From Hirudo medicinalis (taxonomy: Eukaryota > Annelida > Clitellata > Hirudinida > Hirudinidae): a stretch of 64,000 bases of DNA. Made by a program: the position numbers and the translations under genes. Location of the stretch: positions 35,100-99,099 of the forward strand of contig MPNW01000156.1 in NCBI GenBank assembly GCA_011800805.1, given 5' to 3'. Below are positions 13,501 through 24,590 of this stretch, piece after piece (within the stretch, counting starts at the first letter, position 1; each line of letters opens with the position of its first letter). Below the pieces are notes generated by a model. That model was not told the DNA's origin. It did no database searches and saw only the letters and a program-made list of their open reading frames with translations.

Positions 13501-14622
13501 TCTGGGGCATGAATCAAAGAGGCTTATGAATTGGCTGGCTCCTTTTCCCACGTGTTTAGAGTGTCATCAAGGTTATCATCATCAACTTCTACAAAGCGTT
13601 TGAGGTTTGGTAGAATTAATTCAATCTATGCTTAATTTAATTATTGCATTTTTATTGTTCTTACTTATTAAATAAGTTATTCAGTTGCAGTCTTAAAATA
13701 AATGGATTATATCACATTTACAGAATAAAGCAATCTCTCAACTGACAGTGGTGACCAGAATCAATTAATAGATATTAAAAGCACCACCCGTTAGACGTTC
13801 AGTACATCATTTAGAACAAATATAAACAATTAGTTTTTTATGTCCAATTGGCACAAAGAAATCCATTACGTAACTATTAAGTTAAAATTAAGTACAAATA
13901 ATCATACTCATTTGTTTAAAGTTATTATTCCATTTAGAGTTATTATCACTTAACAATTAAGTTAGATTGTGAATTCAACACAACTTGCCACTGATTGTAA
14001 TGGCACTTGTTTTCATGGTACTCAGAATATGGCTGAAGTTGTTAGCATAAATTAAAATCAATATAACATAATATCATTGAAATAACAGAGCACTTGACTC
14101 TTAATTGAGAAATAATCTCTTGTTGAATCTGTGAAAAGAATAATGATGGTAACAGTGACCATTCAAATCAGCTTCACATAACTGGCAAGACAATCTCAAA
14201 AATCTAGCAAAAACTCTTTTCTTTAGGAAAAAGGTCAATGTCAATTCAAGAAGATTTTTTGCAATTTTCACCACCTAGACTCTCTCAGACATGTAATGCA
14301 TAAATATATTTACATTTTTGGCAAAATGACTCGGCTGAAATAAGTGGATGGCCTGATAACAAAATTAATAAAAATCATCAAAACAAGTTTAAATTTAAAT
14401 TTTGTAATAAGTTATGTCCCTCAAGTTGCCATCAAGCACCTCATACAAATCTTGGTGATAGCCTTTTGTAGTTCAGGAAGTTAGATTTGGATTTGATTAA
14501 AATTAACGTTTTCTCATTAAAAATAACATTTTATCATCTTCAGCGCACAATATCGGACACTAACCCCAAACATTTAGCCATCCTTCCTTGACTGCATAAG
14601 CGAATTGGTTCTCATCCGTCAT
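1556..14622 (-). CDS. SynGAP/DAB2IP/RASAL2-family Ras GTPase-activating protein, 5' part
   Basis: Five minus-strand exons in coding order: 14565-14622, 2817-2950, 2323-2560, 1777-1910 and 1556-1656. They join in phase to give 221 codons plus two bases. The gene continues past the left edge, so the C2 and RasGAP domains are not in the window. The peptide begins MTDENQFAYAVKEGWLNVWE, like the first strand of a PH domain, followed by SWEPHLCLLNTRTKKLLHF, the next PH strands. Exon 5 encodes NFFSRKSQQLKSNLKRTKSA then TKLDRKK. This matches the diagnostic [20 protein letters not shown] segment that precedes the PH-C2-GAP core in SynGAP, DAB2IP and RASAL2. By family, the protein would switch off Ras/Rap at the membrane or synapse. 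The start at 14622 has a good context (gccATGa); an in-frame ATG 7 codons further upstream, just after a stop, is possible. Assignment of the 14.6-kb exon is inference from phase and PH similarity. Exons 2-5 are firmer. Confidence 0.72.
3101..3200. repeat. AAT-rich microsatellite
   Basis: Interrupted AAT trinucleotide tract with an AGAAGAAGGAG interruption, in the long Ras-GAP intron. Confidence 0.85.
3685..3770. repeat. AAT/AAC microsatellite
   Basis: Alternating AAT, AAC and ATT triplets. It yields asparagine-rich or leucine-rich frames that are artefacts of the repeat. Confidence 0.85.
4502..4541. promoter_or_regulatory. Composite E-box plus CRE-like sites
   Basis: A perfect E-box (CACGTG, 4502-4507) is directly followed by a perfect palindromic CRE (TGACGTCA, 4508-4515). 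A second GACGTCA lies at 4535-4541. Such sites bind bHLH and CREB/ATF-type bZIP factors in animals. Their position inside the first intron of the Ras-GAP gene would suit an intronic enhancer or alternative promoter. That function is inferred from motifs only. Confidence 0.35.
8601..8705. repeat. AAT/AAC/GAT microsatellite
   Basis: Nearly continuous AAT triplets with AAC and GAT interruptions. Open frames across it on both strands (poly-Ile, poly-Tyr) are repeat artefacts. Confidence 0.85.
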
Positions 14623-14908
14623 GGCGATCCAATCACGTAAAATTAGCAACATCAACTAAAGGCAAAGCAATCAGAACGTCTCACAAATTAGTTTATTTTG
14701 TCCAGTCTCAAAACACTAGTTCCCACAGAATGGCAACACAGAATTTAATACCATATCGGATACGATCGGCCTTCGGAACACCGACTGTTTTGCCATCATT
14801 AAATTTTTAGTCATCCGGTTATTTGTGTTAAATTATTAGGCATATTTTTTAATGCAATCTTTTAAAAAGCATTGCTTATAATCCTAAACATAAAATTATT
14901 TATGTGAG

Positions 14909-15200
14909 TTACAGCATTAAGAACATTATAGTAAGGAAATTATTCATAATCTGCTTTCGCATACCATACAGGTCCGGGGAATCCACGAGCATGTTCTTGG
15001 AGGTAATAAAGTCGACGAGACGCTTGCTTAAGAAAGTGAACTCTTTACACTCATCAAACGCAAGAATATCCAGCCTGAATCGGCAAGCTATTAAAATTAC
15101 GCATCCTATGCTATTTGGCCCGCTCCGATAACTAACCCCATTAACGATGTCACGAAGTCGTTTTTCCAAGGCAATGACGAAATGACAATGGCTTCTAAAG
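14909..15200 (-). other. Unassigned exon-like open frame
   Basis: The minus strand here encodes a peptide of natural-looking composition, including RLRDIVNGVSYRSGPNSIGC, LIACRFRLDILAFDECKEFT and FLSKRLVDFITSKNML. It ends at a plausible donor after CTGTATG (gtatgc). It lies between the FEM1 3' end and the first Ras-GAP exon, on the same strand as both. I do not recognise the family. No in-frame ATG opens it, and joining it to the next candidate acceptor near 14661 gives an early stop. It could be an internal exon of an unseen gene, an alternative 5' exon, or chance. The antisense frame is also open, which weakens the call. Confidence 0.25.
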
Positions 15201-15334
15201 CTTCAACGAAAAACCTACAGGCTCAAGGCCTCCATTTTGTCAGTCGATTAAGTCTCTGCTCTATCCCAATTCTAATATATTTTAATTCCATTCAGTTCTA
15301 AAACAAAATTCTCAATAAAACAAAATCACAACAT

Positions 15335-15340
15335 TTTATT
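15335..15340 (-). terminator. Candidate poly(A) signal for FEM1
   Basis: AATAAA on the minus strand, about 255 bases after the FEM1 stop codon, in A+T-rich 3' flank. It is the nearest canonical hexamer I saw and would end the FEM1 3' UTR near 15.3 kb. Confidence 0.45.
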
Positions 15341-15595
15341 AAAATTGTTCATACAATTAATGAATTTAATCAATGACATATCGAGTCCTGCAAGCATCAA
15401 AGTTTAGAGCATGACCTCAAAAACAAATTGTTGAAATTAAGCCTTTAAAATTAAGGACCTCGACTCCTTATTGCTACTGCTTAAGCCGTACATGGTGAGG
15501 CCACATCGGAATTTAAATCTAATTGAAAGCAAAATAACATAAGGATAGGAGGCAGCAGAACAATTTGCTAAACATTCTTTACACAGACCAAGATA

Positions 15596-17944
15596 TTAAT
15601 GAAGCTGAACAAAAGCTTCAAGGTCTATTGGTATCTCTCCAACATAAGGTATCTTATATTTGCTGACCACCCGGGCAGCCAGGCACTGCAGGTTTATGTG
15701 ATTTAAGGGAGACACAATGGTATGCATGTGAACATCAGTGAGCAGGTCAGCAGGAGTTTGCATCTGGTTGTTTGTTGCATCAAGGTGAGCTCCCTTGCTT
15801 AAAAGAACTTTGATGACCTCCTTCGAGCTAATGGTTGCTGCCAAGTGAAGAGGCATGTTGCCTTGACGATCCCTATCGCATGGGTCAGCTCCAGATTCCA
15901 ACAACACCTGAACAACAACAGGGTCGGGAAATTCACAAACCGGAAACCTCCCAATCGATGATGCTTCTTTAGTACAGGCCAGATGCAGCAAAGTCCGATT
16001 CATTTCGTGGAGACACTTGAATCTGACTAATTTGGAAATGGATTTCCTGAACTTAGAATTTCTTTCTTTGTCACCAATCTTTTGTGCTAATCTGCCAATA
16101 AGTGATACCAGATGGAGAACTATAATGAGATATCTCTGGTAGCTATTGGTATCCTGATCTGTTTTATAATTGCTTTCCAGTGCAGCCAAGTACTTCTTGC
16201 CTCTCTCAATTTCATGGATGCAACTGTCAAGAACAAACAACATGTCATCAAGAAGGGAGAATTGACTTAGAGTCTGACTCTTGCTAAATTTGTCAGCACT
16301 GTCAGAGGTCATGAAAGAGAAGAGTTCTGCAAATGACAAGAAACTGCTCTGAGTAAGAGGGCTGAGAGGTTCCAGATGCCCTTGCTGCATCTCAAGTGCA
16401 TACCTCCAAAGTGATATGCACCAGGCAAAGTCACCACAATCTGCATACACTGCTCCTCTGAAGCGGATGTAATATGATGTATCTGGATGCGTGGGACCGA
16501 GGATCCTCTCCCTGATGAGAAGAGCCTGCATTCGCATTTCATCTGGATCATCCAGAATACCTTCTAATTCTTTCATGGTCATAACCTCTGTTGAATTCTT
16601 ATAAGCTTGCACAAGGGGTTTGGGACGTCTTGGCTTTGGGAGAACATCCAGAACATTCCTATGCCTTTCCATCATGGCAACCTTCCAGAATTTTGAAGCC
16701 CCGGAAAGATCTCGTTTCTTGTCCACATAAGTTGCACCTAGCAGCTCCAAAGCCTCAACCTTATCTTCTCTAGTGCACTCTGATCTGGTTATGAGATATT
16801 CCATAATCTTTGTGTTGCCTGTTACTGCAGCTGCAAGAAGAGGAGTGATCCCGTATGCATCTTTCTCCATTCGAGCCCCGTATTGGAAGAGCAGCTTCAT
16901 GATGTCGAGTCTGCCTGATTCTGCACAGTCATGAAGAGCAGTGTTCCCTGGAAGAAAACAAAGTGCCATAAACTCCCCATCATGAAATATATTTTTATAG
17001 TTTTTAATTTCTAACTTATTAATCCTATCTTTATTCACAGAAACCAAGAAAATTATGCATCTTATATAAAGACGAATGAGATTCACTATTCCAGCTCTAA
17101 GGACAACTTTTTTATTTCATAAAGGATTTAAATGTCAATAATGCTGACACTGACATCTTGAATGATATCTTCAAGCTAGGAAATTATTTGTACCATTATT
17201 ATGAATAAATCATGATTGAAAGTATATGCGGTGATTATAAAAGTACTTATCATAAAACCATTGCTGCAAATCGCAATTTTATAAATATATTAAATAAACT
17301 AATTTGTATTAAAGACAGGACAATACATGAGCAGGAAAATAATTCAATTCATTTTGCGATATACTTATTCCACCAAATTTCTCACCTTTAAGACTCTTTC
17401 TGTTAACATTAACCTTTTTGTCAAGAAGATATTGAACAATGTTTATGTGGCCCTTGTAGCAAGATATCATGAGGCAGGTGTGTCCATGTCTATTTGCCAT
17501 TTCAATGTCAGCACTGCTTTCGATCAAGAATTGCACAATCTCCATATGACCATCAAAGCAGGCAGCTCTCAGCGGTGTGGAGTTAGTGTATGTGGTCTTA
17601 TTAACTTGGGCCCCAGCTCTTATCAAGTACCTGACAATGTCCAAATGACCGGCTGCTGAGGCACACCACAACGCAGGAGCTCCATCTATGAGCTCGCCGT
17701 CAAACTGGACTGAACCAACTTGTTCGATATCTGCTTTACATTCTTCGACTAAATACTTTACTATGGGCAGATGTCCAAACCGACATGCCACAATTAGCGG
17801 TGTCGCACCGCTCAATATCCCATTTACAAGAAAGCTCAATTCGATCGTATTCTTTTCCTTTAAATGTCTGTCCAAAATCATACGAATGGTTTGAATATTT
17901 CCGGTACTGGCCGCATTGTGAACTAATGTTATCTCGTTATTCAT
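15596..17944 (-). CDS. FEM1C: FEM1 A/C-type ankyrin-repeat substrate receptor of the CUL2 ubiquitin ligase
   Basis: Two coding exons, 17386-17944 and 15596-16947, join in phase (G|GG, Gly) across a 438-base intron with GTGAG and TTCCAG borders. They give 636 codons; human FEM1C is 617. FEM1 proteins are receptors that dock on elongin B/C-CUL2 and recognise C-terminal degrons for ubiquitination. N-terminal ankyrin repeats are clear (GATPLIVACRFGHLPIVKYL, NSTPLRAACFDGHMEIVQFL, HGHTCLMISCYKGHINIVQY, GNTALHDCAESGRLDIMKLL). A TPR-like middle with the hallmark LLIRERILGPTHPDTSYYIR and RGAVYADCGDF follows, then two C-terminal ankyrin repeats and the terminal LQCLAARVV segment. HDCAESG and RKSLKGNTALHD favour FEM1A/C over FEM1B. 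The start ATG at 17944 matches the family N-terminus; a non-ATG in-frame extension upstream was ignored. PNPLA lies divergently 1.86 kb away. Confidence 0.95.
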
Positions 17945-18320
17945 GCTAAAAATAAATTTCGTTGAAAACGTTCTTAGCAACTTGACTTTACAGCGAAAGG
18001 GAGAAGGCGACCATTATTGTTTTCGTCGAAATCTGCCACTCTAAAAATTGTTTGACTCGCAATCATTTGTTCTAAAAAATTATGTAATTTATTGAATATT
18101 GAAATTATTTTTATAAATAAATTTCGATATTTGTCGCTTTTTCGTTAAATATATTTCGTTAATATCATTCAAATACTGAGTTAACAAATGCGCAAGATAG
18201 ACCATTTTTCGATGTCATCATGTTCTCAAAATGTGTTCCATTTTTCGTTAAATAGTATCATTCAAATGCTGGTAAAAATAATATGCAATATAATCCATTG
18301 TATGATTAGAGTGGTGCAGC

Positions 18321-18423
18321 CAGAGTGGCCTAGGCACGGCGCCAAATTGATAATGTTAAGCAGGGGGAGGGCACCAAATTATCAGTTTCGCCCCGTGCGC
18401 CGAAACCCCTAGCTAGGCCTCTG
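18321..18423. mobile_element. Possible short hAT-like non-autonomous element
   Basis: A GC-rich island in A+T-rich DNA, opening with CAGAGTGGCCTAGGCACGG. It closes with a segment whose reverse complement starts CAGAGGCCTAGCTAGGGG, giving imperfect terminal inverted repeats. The inner GGCACCAAATT and GTTTCGCCCCGTGCGCC resemble the ends of hAT-type MITEs in animal genomes. No 8-bp target duplication is visible (GGTGCAGC versus AAATCACA), so the borders or the class may be wrong. Confidence 0.3.
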
Positions 18424-18449
18424 AAATCACATCATGTTCTCAAAATGTA

Positions 18450-18633
18450 ATGTAAGTTTATTTATATAGCGCTGCCAGCGTGAGCGTCAGGGGCGCTTAG
18501 ACCATTTATATAGCGCCGGCTCCCAGGGGCGCTTTATGGCGGTGCAAGCTGGGTTTCGAACACGACACGTAACGACTGTTGCTTTTTTTAACGTCGTACT
18601 CAGGAACGCTACCCTCTGAACCAACTTGCACCC
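18450..18633 (-). mobile_element. tRNA-derived SINE, copy A
   Basis: Read on the minus strand, the element starts GGGTGCAAGTTGGTTCAGAG, which contains a pol III A-box (TGGTTCAGAGGGTAG). It then has a B-box (GTGTTCGAAACCCAGC) and a non-tRNA body with inverted GGCGCTATATAAAT blocks. It ends in a TTATATAAATAAACTTAC tail. Direct repeats AAATGTA at 18443-18449 and 18634-18640 flank it and look like a target-site duplication. A second copy at 45345-45537 aligns throughout (shared GAACACGACACGTAACGACT and CCGGCTCCCAGGGGCGCTTT). Structure is seen in the sequence; mobility by LINE machinery is known for such elements. Confidence 0.75.
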
Positions 18634-19801
18634 AAATGTACTCTATTCCATAATTTGATTATGAACTATTTGTAACTTTTTTTATTGAAAATTAAAAAAA
18701 AATCAATTGAATTAGCGACCGCTATTTCTTATGTAATGTGTCATTGCTCGACAAATGTTATTAATTAGCATGGACAAGTTTTTTTTAATTCGTTTAATCT
18801 ATTTTATTGAACCTCAAAAACAGAACAAAAAGCACACGCAAATACACACAAATACAACAAGTCAAATATACAGGAATTTAATCCGAGGTAATAAACTTTG
18901 AAAAAAATAATGTTCAACTGTTACAGACAACCCACAAGTTAATGTTAATAATAATTCTTAAGAATCGCATAAACGCGAGTACTCTTATTCTTGGTTGCGA
19001 GTAGGTTTGTGAAACTATAAACAATAACAAATTCGGTCAATGATAAAGAGGCCTTAAGACAAGTGAATAACAATAATAATATAAATGTTGATCGCCAAAG
19101 TTGTTCTTTATGTTGAGTTCATGGACTTCAGCCTCTTCCATTTGTTTGGAAAAAATATAGCTTTGTTCAATGAAATTTTAAATGGAAACTTTCAATAATT
19201 AAGGTCGCTTTGACAATTTCATAGCTTACCCAACATGAAATTGTTGACAAGTGGTTGCGATGCTACTGTTACGCAGAGAACTCCAAATTCATTACCAATG
19301 AACGAATGTTCAACATTTAAAAAAAACAAAACAAAATACACAGGCGCACTTTAACAAATATGATGCGAATTCTTACACTTTAGAGTTATTCTGGATCAAG
19401 TTAGATTAATTTTTATGAAATTGCGTAGATGATTTTGCTATTGTATGATTGGTTGTTTGCAACAAAATTTGTTTACGATTTTTTCTACGCTTAAATTTTA
19501 CTCGGTTGAAAAGAAAGTGTCCTTGCGATTTGACATAAACATTTAACGGCCACTTATAATATTTATTTGCAAATTGCTTTAACACTTGCAAAAACTTTTT
19601 CAAAATTATCTCAACACATCCTTCTTTGCCAATCAGCCCATTATGTTTACATCAGAGCCTTGAAATTATGTTTTTCTGTGAGACGAAATAGAAACTGGGA
19701 GTGGACAAGTCGTATTTTCGTGACATGACATCAGACCCTGGCACTTTATATTTCAAGCCATTTTTTGAAACAAGCTTATAAGTGCGAGGCACCAACGTTG
19801 A

Positions 19802-22800
19802 ATGTTAATCATGAAACCAATTAAGCGACCCAGTCGCGCTTTCCCATTATCTGGTAAAATAAATCTTTCGTTTGCCGGTTGTGGATTTCTTGGCATCTAC
19901 CATGTCGGAGTAGCCAGTTGCTTTAAGAAATATGCTCCACATGTCTATCAGGAGAAGATAGCAGGAGCCAGTGCAGGCGCTCTTGTGGCTTGTGCTCTCA
20001 TAGCAGATTGTTCCCTGGGTAAGTTTTATGGCTTCAATCGTTGATTCTTTACTTTTTCGGCTTCAGTTTGTTACAATTATATCAACGTTTTGTTAGGTAC
20101 ATATGCATTTATTCTAAGATCAAGAAAATTGTCTATTGTTGTTTGGAATGAAATGTAGCTCTCTTCAAAACACTATTTCGTTAAGTTATACTTTTTTAAA
20201 TTGTTTAAATTGATTTATTAAATATTTACTAGTGGAATGCTAGTTATTTCATTGTGGCACAATGAATTGCTAACAAACAAACATGAACTGATTAGGAGAC
20301 CAATCATTTTGCATGCCTTATTAGTCAGGTGATGCTTGAGGCCTAAAGGCATTATACTTTAAAATTTCATCTAATATTTTGATATTTGTTTCAAGGGTCT
20401 ATTTTTACGAATCATTCTTAAATGTTACAGGAGATTGCACCACTTTCACTCTCAACTTGGCATTGGAATGTCGTAAACACTTCCTGGGACCATTCAGTCC
20501 AAATTTTCATCTAGTACAAGACTTGAAGAAAGCTTTGGAGGAATTCTTGCCCGAGGATGCTCATGAGAGAGCTAGCGGGAAACTGCATGTTTCGCTGACA
20601 AGATTCCCCGATTTTGAGAATGTTTTGGTCTCAAAATTCAACTCGAGAGAGGATCTTATCGATGTAAGTGGAGTTTTTACAGTGATCATTAAATTGGAGA
20701 AAATCATAAGATCAATTATCAATTACTATTGCTGATTAATTAGTCATTATTAATTAAATACTATTTGTTGATAAGTCATTCACTATTGATTGTCAATATT
20801 GACATAAATCACATTAAAAACACAAGGACTGAGCTGAGACAAAAGAAAATGTAACAGAGTAGATACAGTTGCTTAGATTTGAGGTTTTCTTTTGCTTTTA
20901 CTGATGTAAATGTACTTCATTTAAGTAGCAACATATGCATAGCATCAGAGGCACTTTTTGTTAACAATTTTTATGGTGCTCCTTTTCAAGGGAGGGTTTC
21001 GAACACTACGCGTTACTACTGTTGCCATCACCGCCCGCACGAACGGGTTGTGTTCGGCCAACCTGCATGCCTTACTGAGTCATTGGCACTTTACTATAAA
21101 GGAATTGAAGTGACTTAATTGTTAAGTAACATGTTTCATTTAATGGATGTGCATTTTAATTGCTTTTATAATAACAATGTTGAATGATGATAATGATGAT
21201 AACCATAATTTAATGTATTTATAAATGAAATATAATTAAGCACAATTATTGAGAGGGATGGTCCGGTTCTTTCAGTGCAGCATCAACTGCAGTGCTATTT
21301 TTAGAAATTAAGTGGTCTTACGTCTTTGATGTGCTTCTGAGAAACGAGCCAAATGTCTCTTGATTGAGACCAGATAGTTTGTCTTTTGAACAGCTCCAAG
21401 CATCTTTAAAACTAACCCATGTTATTATTGTTCTTGTTATTGTCACTGTCGCTATTGCTTGCAGGCACTCATCTGCTCCTCATACGTTCCATTCTATTCT
21501 GGTGTCACACCCCCATACTTCCAGGGAAAGGTTTTTGTGATTATTGTAATATTGACGTAAAACCATCCTGTTTACCATACGAACTTGTGTCCCCCATTAT
21601 TTGTTTTTTCAGCCGTATTTCGACGGTGCATTTAGCAACAACCTACCTTCCCTCGACCATTGGACGGTCAAAATTTCTCCCTTCTCCGGCGAGAGCGACA
21701 TCTGCCCGGATGATTGCTCCAAGAGTTTCCACCACGTGAACATCTCGGGGACCAGTGCCCAGATCAATTGTAACAATGCCTACAGGGCTTCCATTGCTTT
21801 TCTACCTCCAAGTCCTGAAATTTTGAGCGAGATGTGTCAGATGGGATTCGAAGATGCTCTACGCTTCCTCAGAAGAAACGGTCCTTAGATTTAGATGCTT
21901 CCTTTGTGATGTTTACATTGTTTTATTCCAATTTAATCACCTGTCGTTCAAGATGTCTTACTTTTTAATGCACTCCTGAAATGCTTATTTAACATTCTCA
22001 TTTATTTATTCCCAATATTTTATAAGCCATATCATTTATAGTTTCTTGTGGTCGTTTCAGGGCTGATCAGCTGCAGCCAGCATGTTAGCATTCGTTCGGC
22101 ATTAAACTCCTCCTACCCTTTCAAGGAGGGCATCCTCGATGAGCGCTCCATACACCTGAAACGGGAAGAAGTCCTGGAGTCAGTGAAGCGTGCAAGAGTC
22201 AACAAAGAACTCAAGGCTGGACTCTCAGTTTGGAAAAGTCTAGCCTGTTTACCTGGCTGTAGAGATCTTGGACAGCACAATGATGATGGCGGTAACACTG
22301 GTGATGATGATGAGCATCCTTGCATGGAGTGTCAAAAGATGTCAGAGGATTCAAAGGATGACAAACCTCCTTTTGTCGTCCTGAAAGGTTTGTTTGAATA
22401 ATTTTATTTTTAAAGAATTATTCTGAAATGTTTGTTCGAACAATTTTAATCATTAAAGGAGTGGCAGCTCCACAAACACTTAATTGCACATTAAGATGAG
22501 TGTCTCAGATTAATTGTTATTGCTAATCGACTTAAGCTATTTGTCGTCATAAAATATGTTATAATGAATGTCTTTCCAGCTCTGAATGAAGCTTGCATCA
22601 AAGCCAACAAGGGCTTTAGAGTCAATCTGTATAAGTACAAGCACCTGATGTGGCTAGCTGCTCCTTATGTAATACCGTGTTCTTATACTTATTCCATCTG
22701 TAAAAAGTGAGTGCTCGAAGCTTCAAATCCATTGTTATGGAAATTGTAATTCATTTTGACTTTAAGATGGAAGTTTTGAATGTTTGAAAATTGGACAAAT

Positions 22801-23811
22801 ATTCCAATGCAACCTCTATATGAGGTTTTATAAAAACATTTTCTGGTCTAACTCTGTTTTGTTCTGAAACCATTTTCTGAATTTATGATTGCTTGAACCA
22901 TTATCCTTCTTTTTGGAAGGTTATTTTCCTGGGCCCCCAATGCTCCAATGTCCATAAAGGTTGCCCTCGACAATGTTTACAACCTTTTCGTCGATGTCCT
23001 AGAATCTGATATGACTTCGGTGTCACCACAAAAGTTTGTTGAACAGATTGATCAGTTGATATTAAACATTTAAAACAACAATCATTATAATATTGTGGAC
23101 AATAATAATTAATGATTTCTCTAAAACTTAACAAATATCCAGCAATGAAATCTATCTAATTTATGACATACTATTCAAGGTAATGCTTAATGCTATGAGG
23201 TGAAATTTGACTTGATTTTTGTAACTTAATGTTTGAATTAAAATTGTGGCTTCACTTTCATTAATTCTGAAAAATTGCCTTTCATGAACAGCAAAGAAAG
23301 ACTGGTATCTTGGGTCTCAATGTTTGGACAGTATTGTGGTTTGCACAGATGTCACAAGAGGGAGTTGTACTCAATATTCTTCCCAGGTCATGATTCCCAA
23401 GATATGAAGGAATGTCAAGATGGTGATGAGGATAAAGTGGATGAAGAAACTACTGGATCAATTGAATTGTCATTGGGAAGTTCAAATTCTTGTGATCAAC
23501 ACCATCATCATCATCACTGTAAGGAACAACCTTCGCTGGTATTGCCATTTTGTAATGATGAGGTTGAAGTGATGAAGGTAGTGGTTGATATGAGTGACAA
23601 CATCATTCAAGATTCACTGGAACAGTCACAAGACGGTTCGTTGTCAAAGATATATGAAACATCTATTGACCAATCAACTGCAGATTCTAATGAAAATGCT
23701 ATCCATGTGGCCAGTCAGAGGGATGCTGTGTTATCTTACTGTTACCTTGAAGAATCAGACAATTGCATAAAAGTAAACACTATCGAAATAATACCTCTGC
23801 AACATGTTTGA
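19802..23811 (+). CDS. PNPLA2: PNPLA2/ATGL-like patatin-domain triacylglycerol lipase
   Basis: Eight exons: 19802-20018, 20431-20663, 21465-21530, 21613-21880, 22061-22387, 22580-22706, 22920-23033 and 23292-23811. All have GT-AG borders and consistent phases, giving 623 codons. The patatin domain has the oxyanion loop GCGFLG (26-31), the GASAG elbow with nucleophile Ser57 and the partner Asp176 in YFDGA, so the catalytic dyad is intact. [11 protein letters not shown] and the NxYR segment match vertebrate ATGL and Drosophila brummer, which release fatty acids from lipid-droplet triglyceride. Beyond the domain, [10 protein letters not shown] and [10 protein letters not shown] align with the ATGL lipid-droplet region. 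The roughly 170-residue tail is acidic with a six-His run and is unlike vertebrate ATGL. The last intron uses a weak GTTTGT donor, so exon 7/8 borders are less sure. Reading through exon 7 instead would stop 15 codons later. A second in-frame ATG at 19811 could be the start. Confidence 0.92.
20935..21110. mobile_element. Diverged SINE-like repeat in PNPLA intron 2
   Basis: The block TATGCATAGCATCAGAGG through about 21110 shares its order with a block at 45966-46090: GCATA.CATCA, CACTTTTTGTTAAC, then a TATAGCGCTCC-like or TATGGTGCTCC-like segment, then GCCATYACC. It also has GGGTTTCGAACACTACGCGT, close to the B-box region of SINE copy A. It is probably an old member of the same superfamily. 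Borders are approximate. Confidence 0.45.
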
Positions 23812-23862
23812 CCTCTCTTGGCCTCAATGTGGTTCAAATCACCAGATTGGCCTTTGGGAGAT

Positions 23863-23868
23863 AATAAA
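23863..23868 (+). terminator. Candidate poly(A) signal for PNPLA
   Basis: AATAAA, 52 bases after the PNPLA stop codon. Confidence 0.45.
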
Positions 23869-24458
23869 TAGGGAAACAGCAAATTATTCTGTGTAAGAAA
23901 GTAGAATAGGAATCTTGTACATTTAGTTCTGATATGATTTTAAATTGGTTTGAATTTGTACTTGATTATGGAGCCTCAAAATGTTGTACGTTTCTTACCT
24001 GCATTGTTAGACACATTTTCTAAAATCATATTACCTCACATTTATCATCAACTTCCTGACACCATTCCTACTGGGAGCAATTTTCTCCAAGAAACTAGTA
24101 TCAAACCTGAATGTGGACTACTTTTTGTTTAGTTGCTTTCACATCACGAAAGTCGAACATTCGGTTGTCCGCTAGGTGCCAGTGTTTATTTGCTGCCATA
24201 GAATTGGTTTGAATAAAAACTTAAGCAATGTAATGCTGGAAATTGCAATACAATTACTGGAGGCTTGTGTGCAATTGCAAGCAGGTTATCAAACTCAGAA
24301 CATTAACAGTAGTTAATTAACGGGGAATCAATGTTTGTACCGGTATCCCGTCGTGCCTGCCTTTTACTAGCACCGCACATATTCCTGCTAGGCGCGGGCT
24401 CAGATCAGCGACAAGGGGCTCCCTCATCTAGTCGTCTTCCCGATGACGTGCGTCACTG

Positions 24459-24590
24459 GATGGCAGGTCTATAGATGTTGGACAGCAGATCTGGAATAGA
24501 CTACCTCATTCGATTACCGACACTGATTCAGCCGGATTTCACTCCGACCTCAAAACCTTCCTGTTCAGAGAAAGCTTTCCTCTACGTTAG
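24459..24590 (+). pseudogene. LINE reverse-transcriptase ORF, C-terminal relic
   Basis: One frame reads DGRSIDVGQQIWNRLPHSIT and then FHSDLKTFLFRESFPLR before a TAG. This is the typical C-terminus of CR1/L2/Jockey-like LINE ORF2 proteins (WNSLP...SFKxxLKTFLF). Upstream sequence to about 24345 is GC-richer than its surroundings and probably belongs to the same element, but stops and frame breaks prevent a longer reading. It is a dead fragment between PNPLA and the zinc-finger gene. Confidence 0.7.

Larger units (their letters stand above)
2951..14564. other. 11.6-kb first intron of the Ras-GAP gene, repeat-rich
   Basis: No exon with family support was found between the first and second Ras-GAP exons. 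The stretch holds many trinucleotide tracts: AAT at about 3101-3200 and 3685-3770, ATC at about 3840-3870 and 3985-4010, GATGGTGATG at about 7610-7650, and AAT/AAC at 8601-8705. It also has a composite E-box/CRE site at 4502-4515 and a plus-strand frame of unknown meaning at 9316-9600. About 10.3-14.5 kb is featureless A+T-rich sequence. Undetected small exons or a nested gene cannot be excluded. Confidence 0.5.
17945..19801. other. Divergent intergenic region FEM1-PNPLA
   Basis: 1.86 kb between the two ATGs, A+T-rich, presumably holding both promoters. I saw no clear TATA box near either ATG. It carries a short TIR-like fragment (18321-18423) and a tRNA-derived SINE (18450-18633). A block reading CATCATGTTCTCAAAATGT occurs twice, near 18219 and 18430, so there is also a local duplication. 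No coding exon is supported in 18.65-19.8 kb. Confidence 0.6.

Noticed and set aside
16591..16773. Plus-strand frame inside FEM1 exon 2
   Set aside because: Antisense shadow of a strongly conserved coding exon.
18321..18423. Confident hAT transposon call
   Set aside because: TIR-like ends are imperfect and no 8-bp target duplication flanks them, so it is kept only as a low-confidence element.
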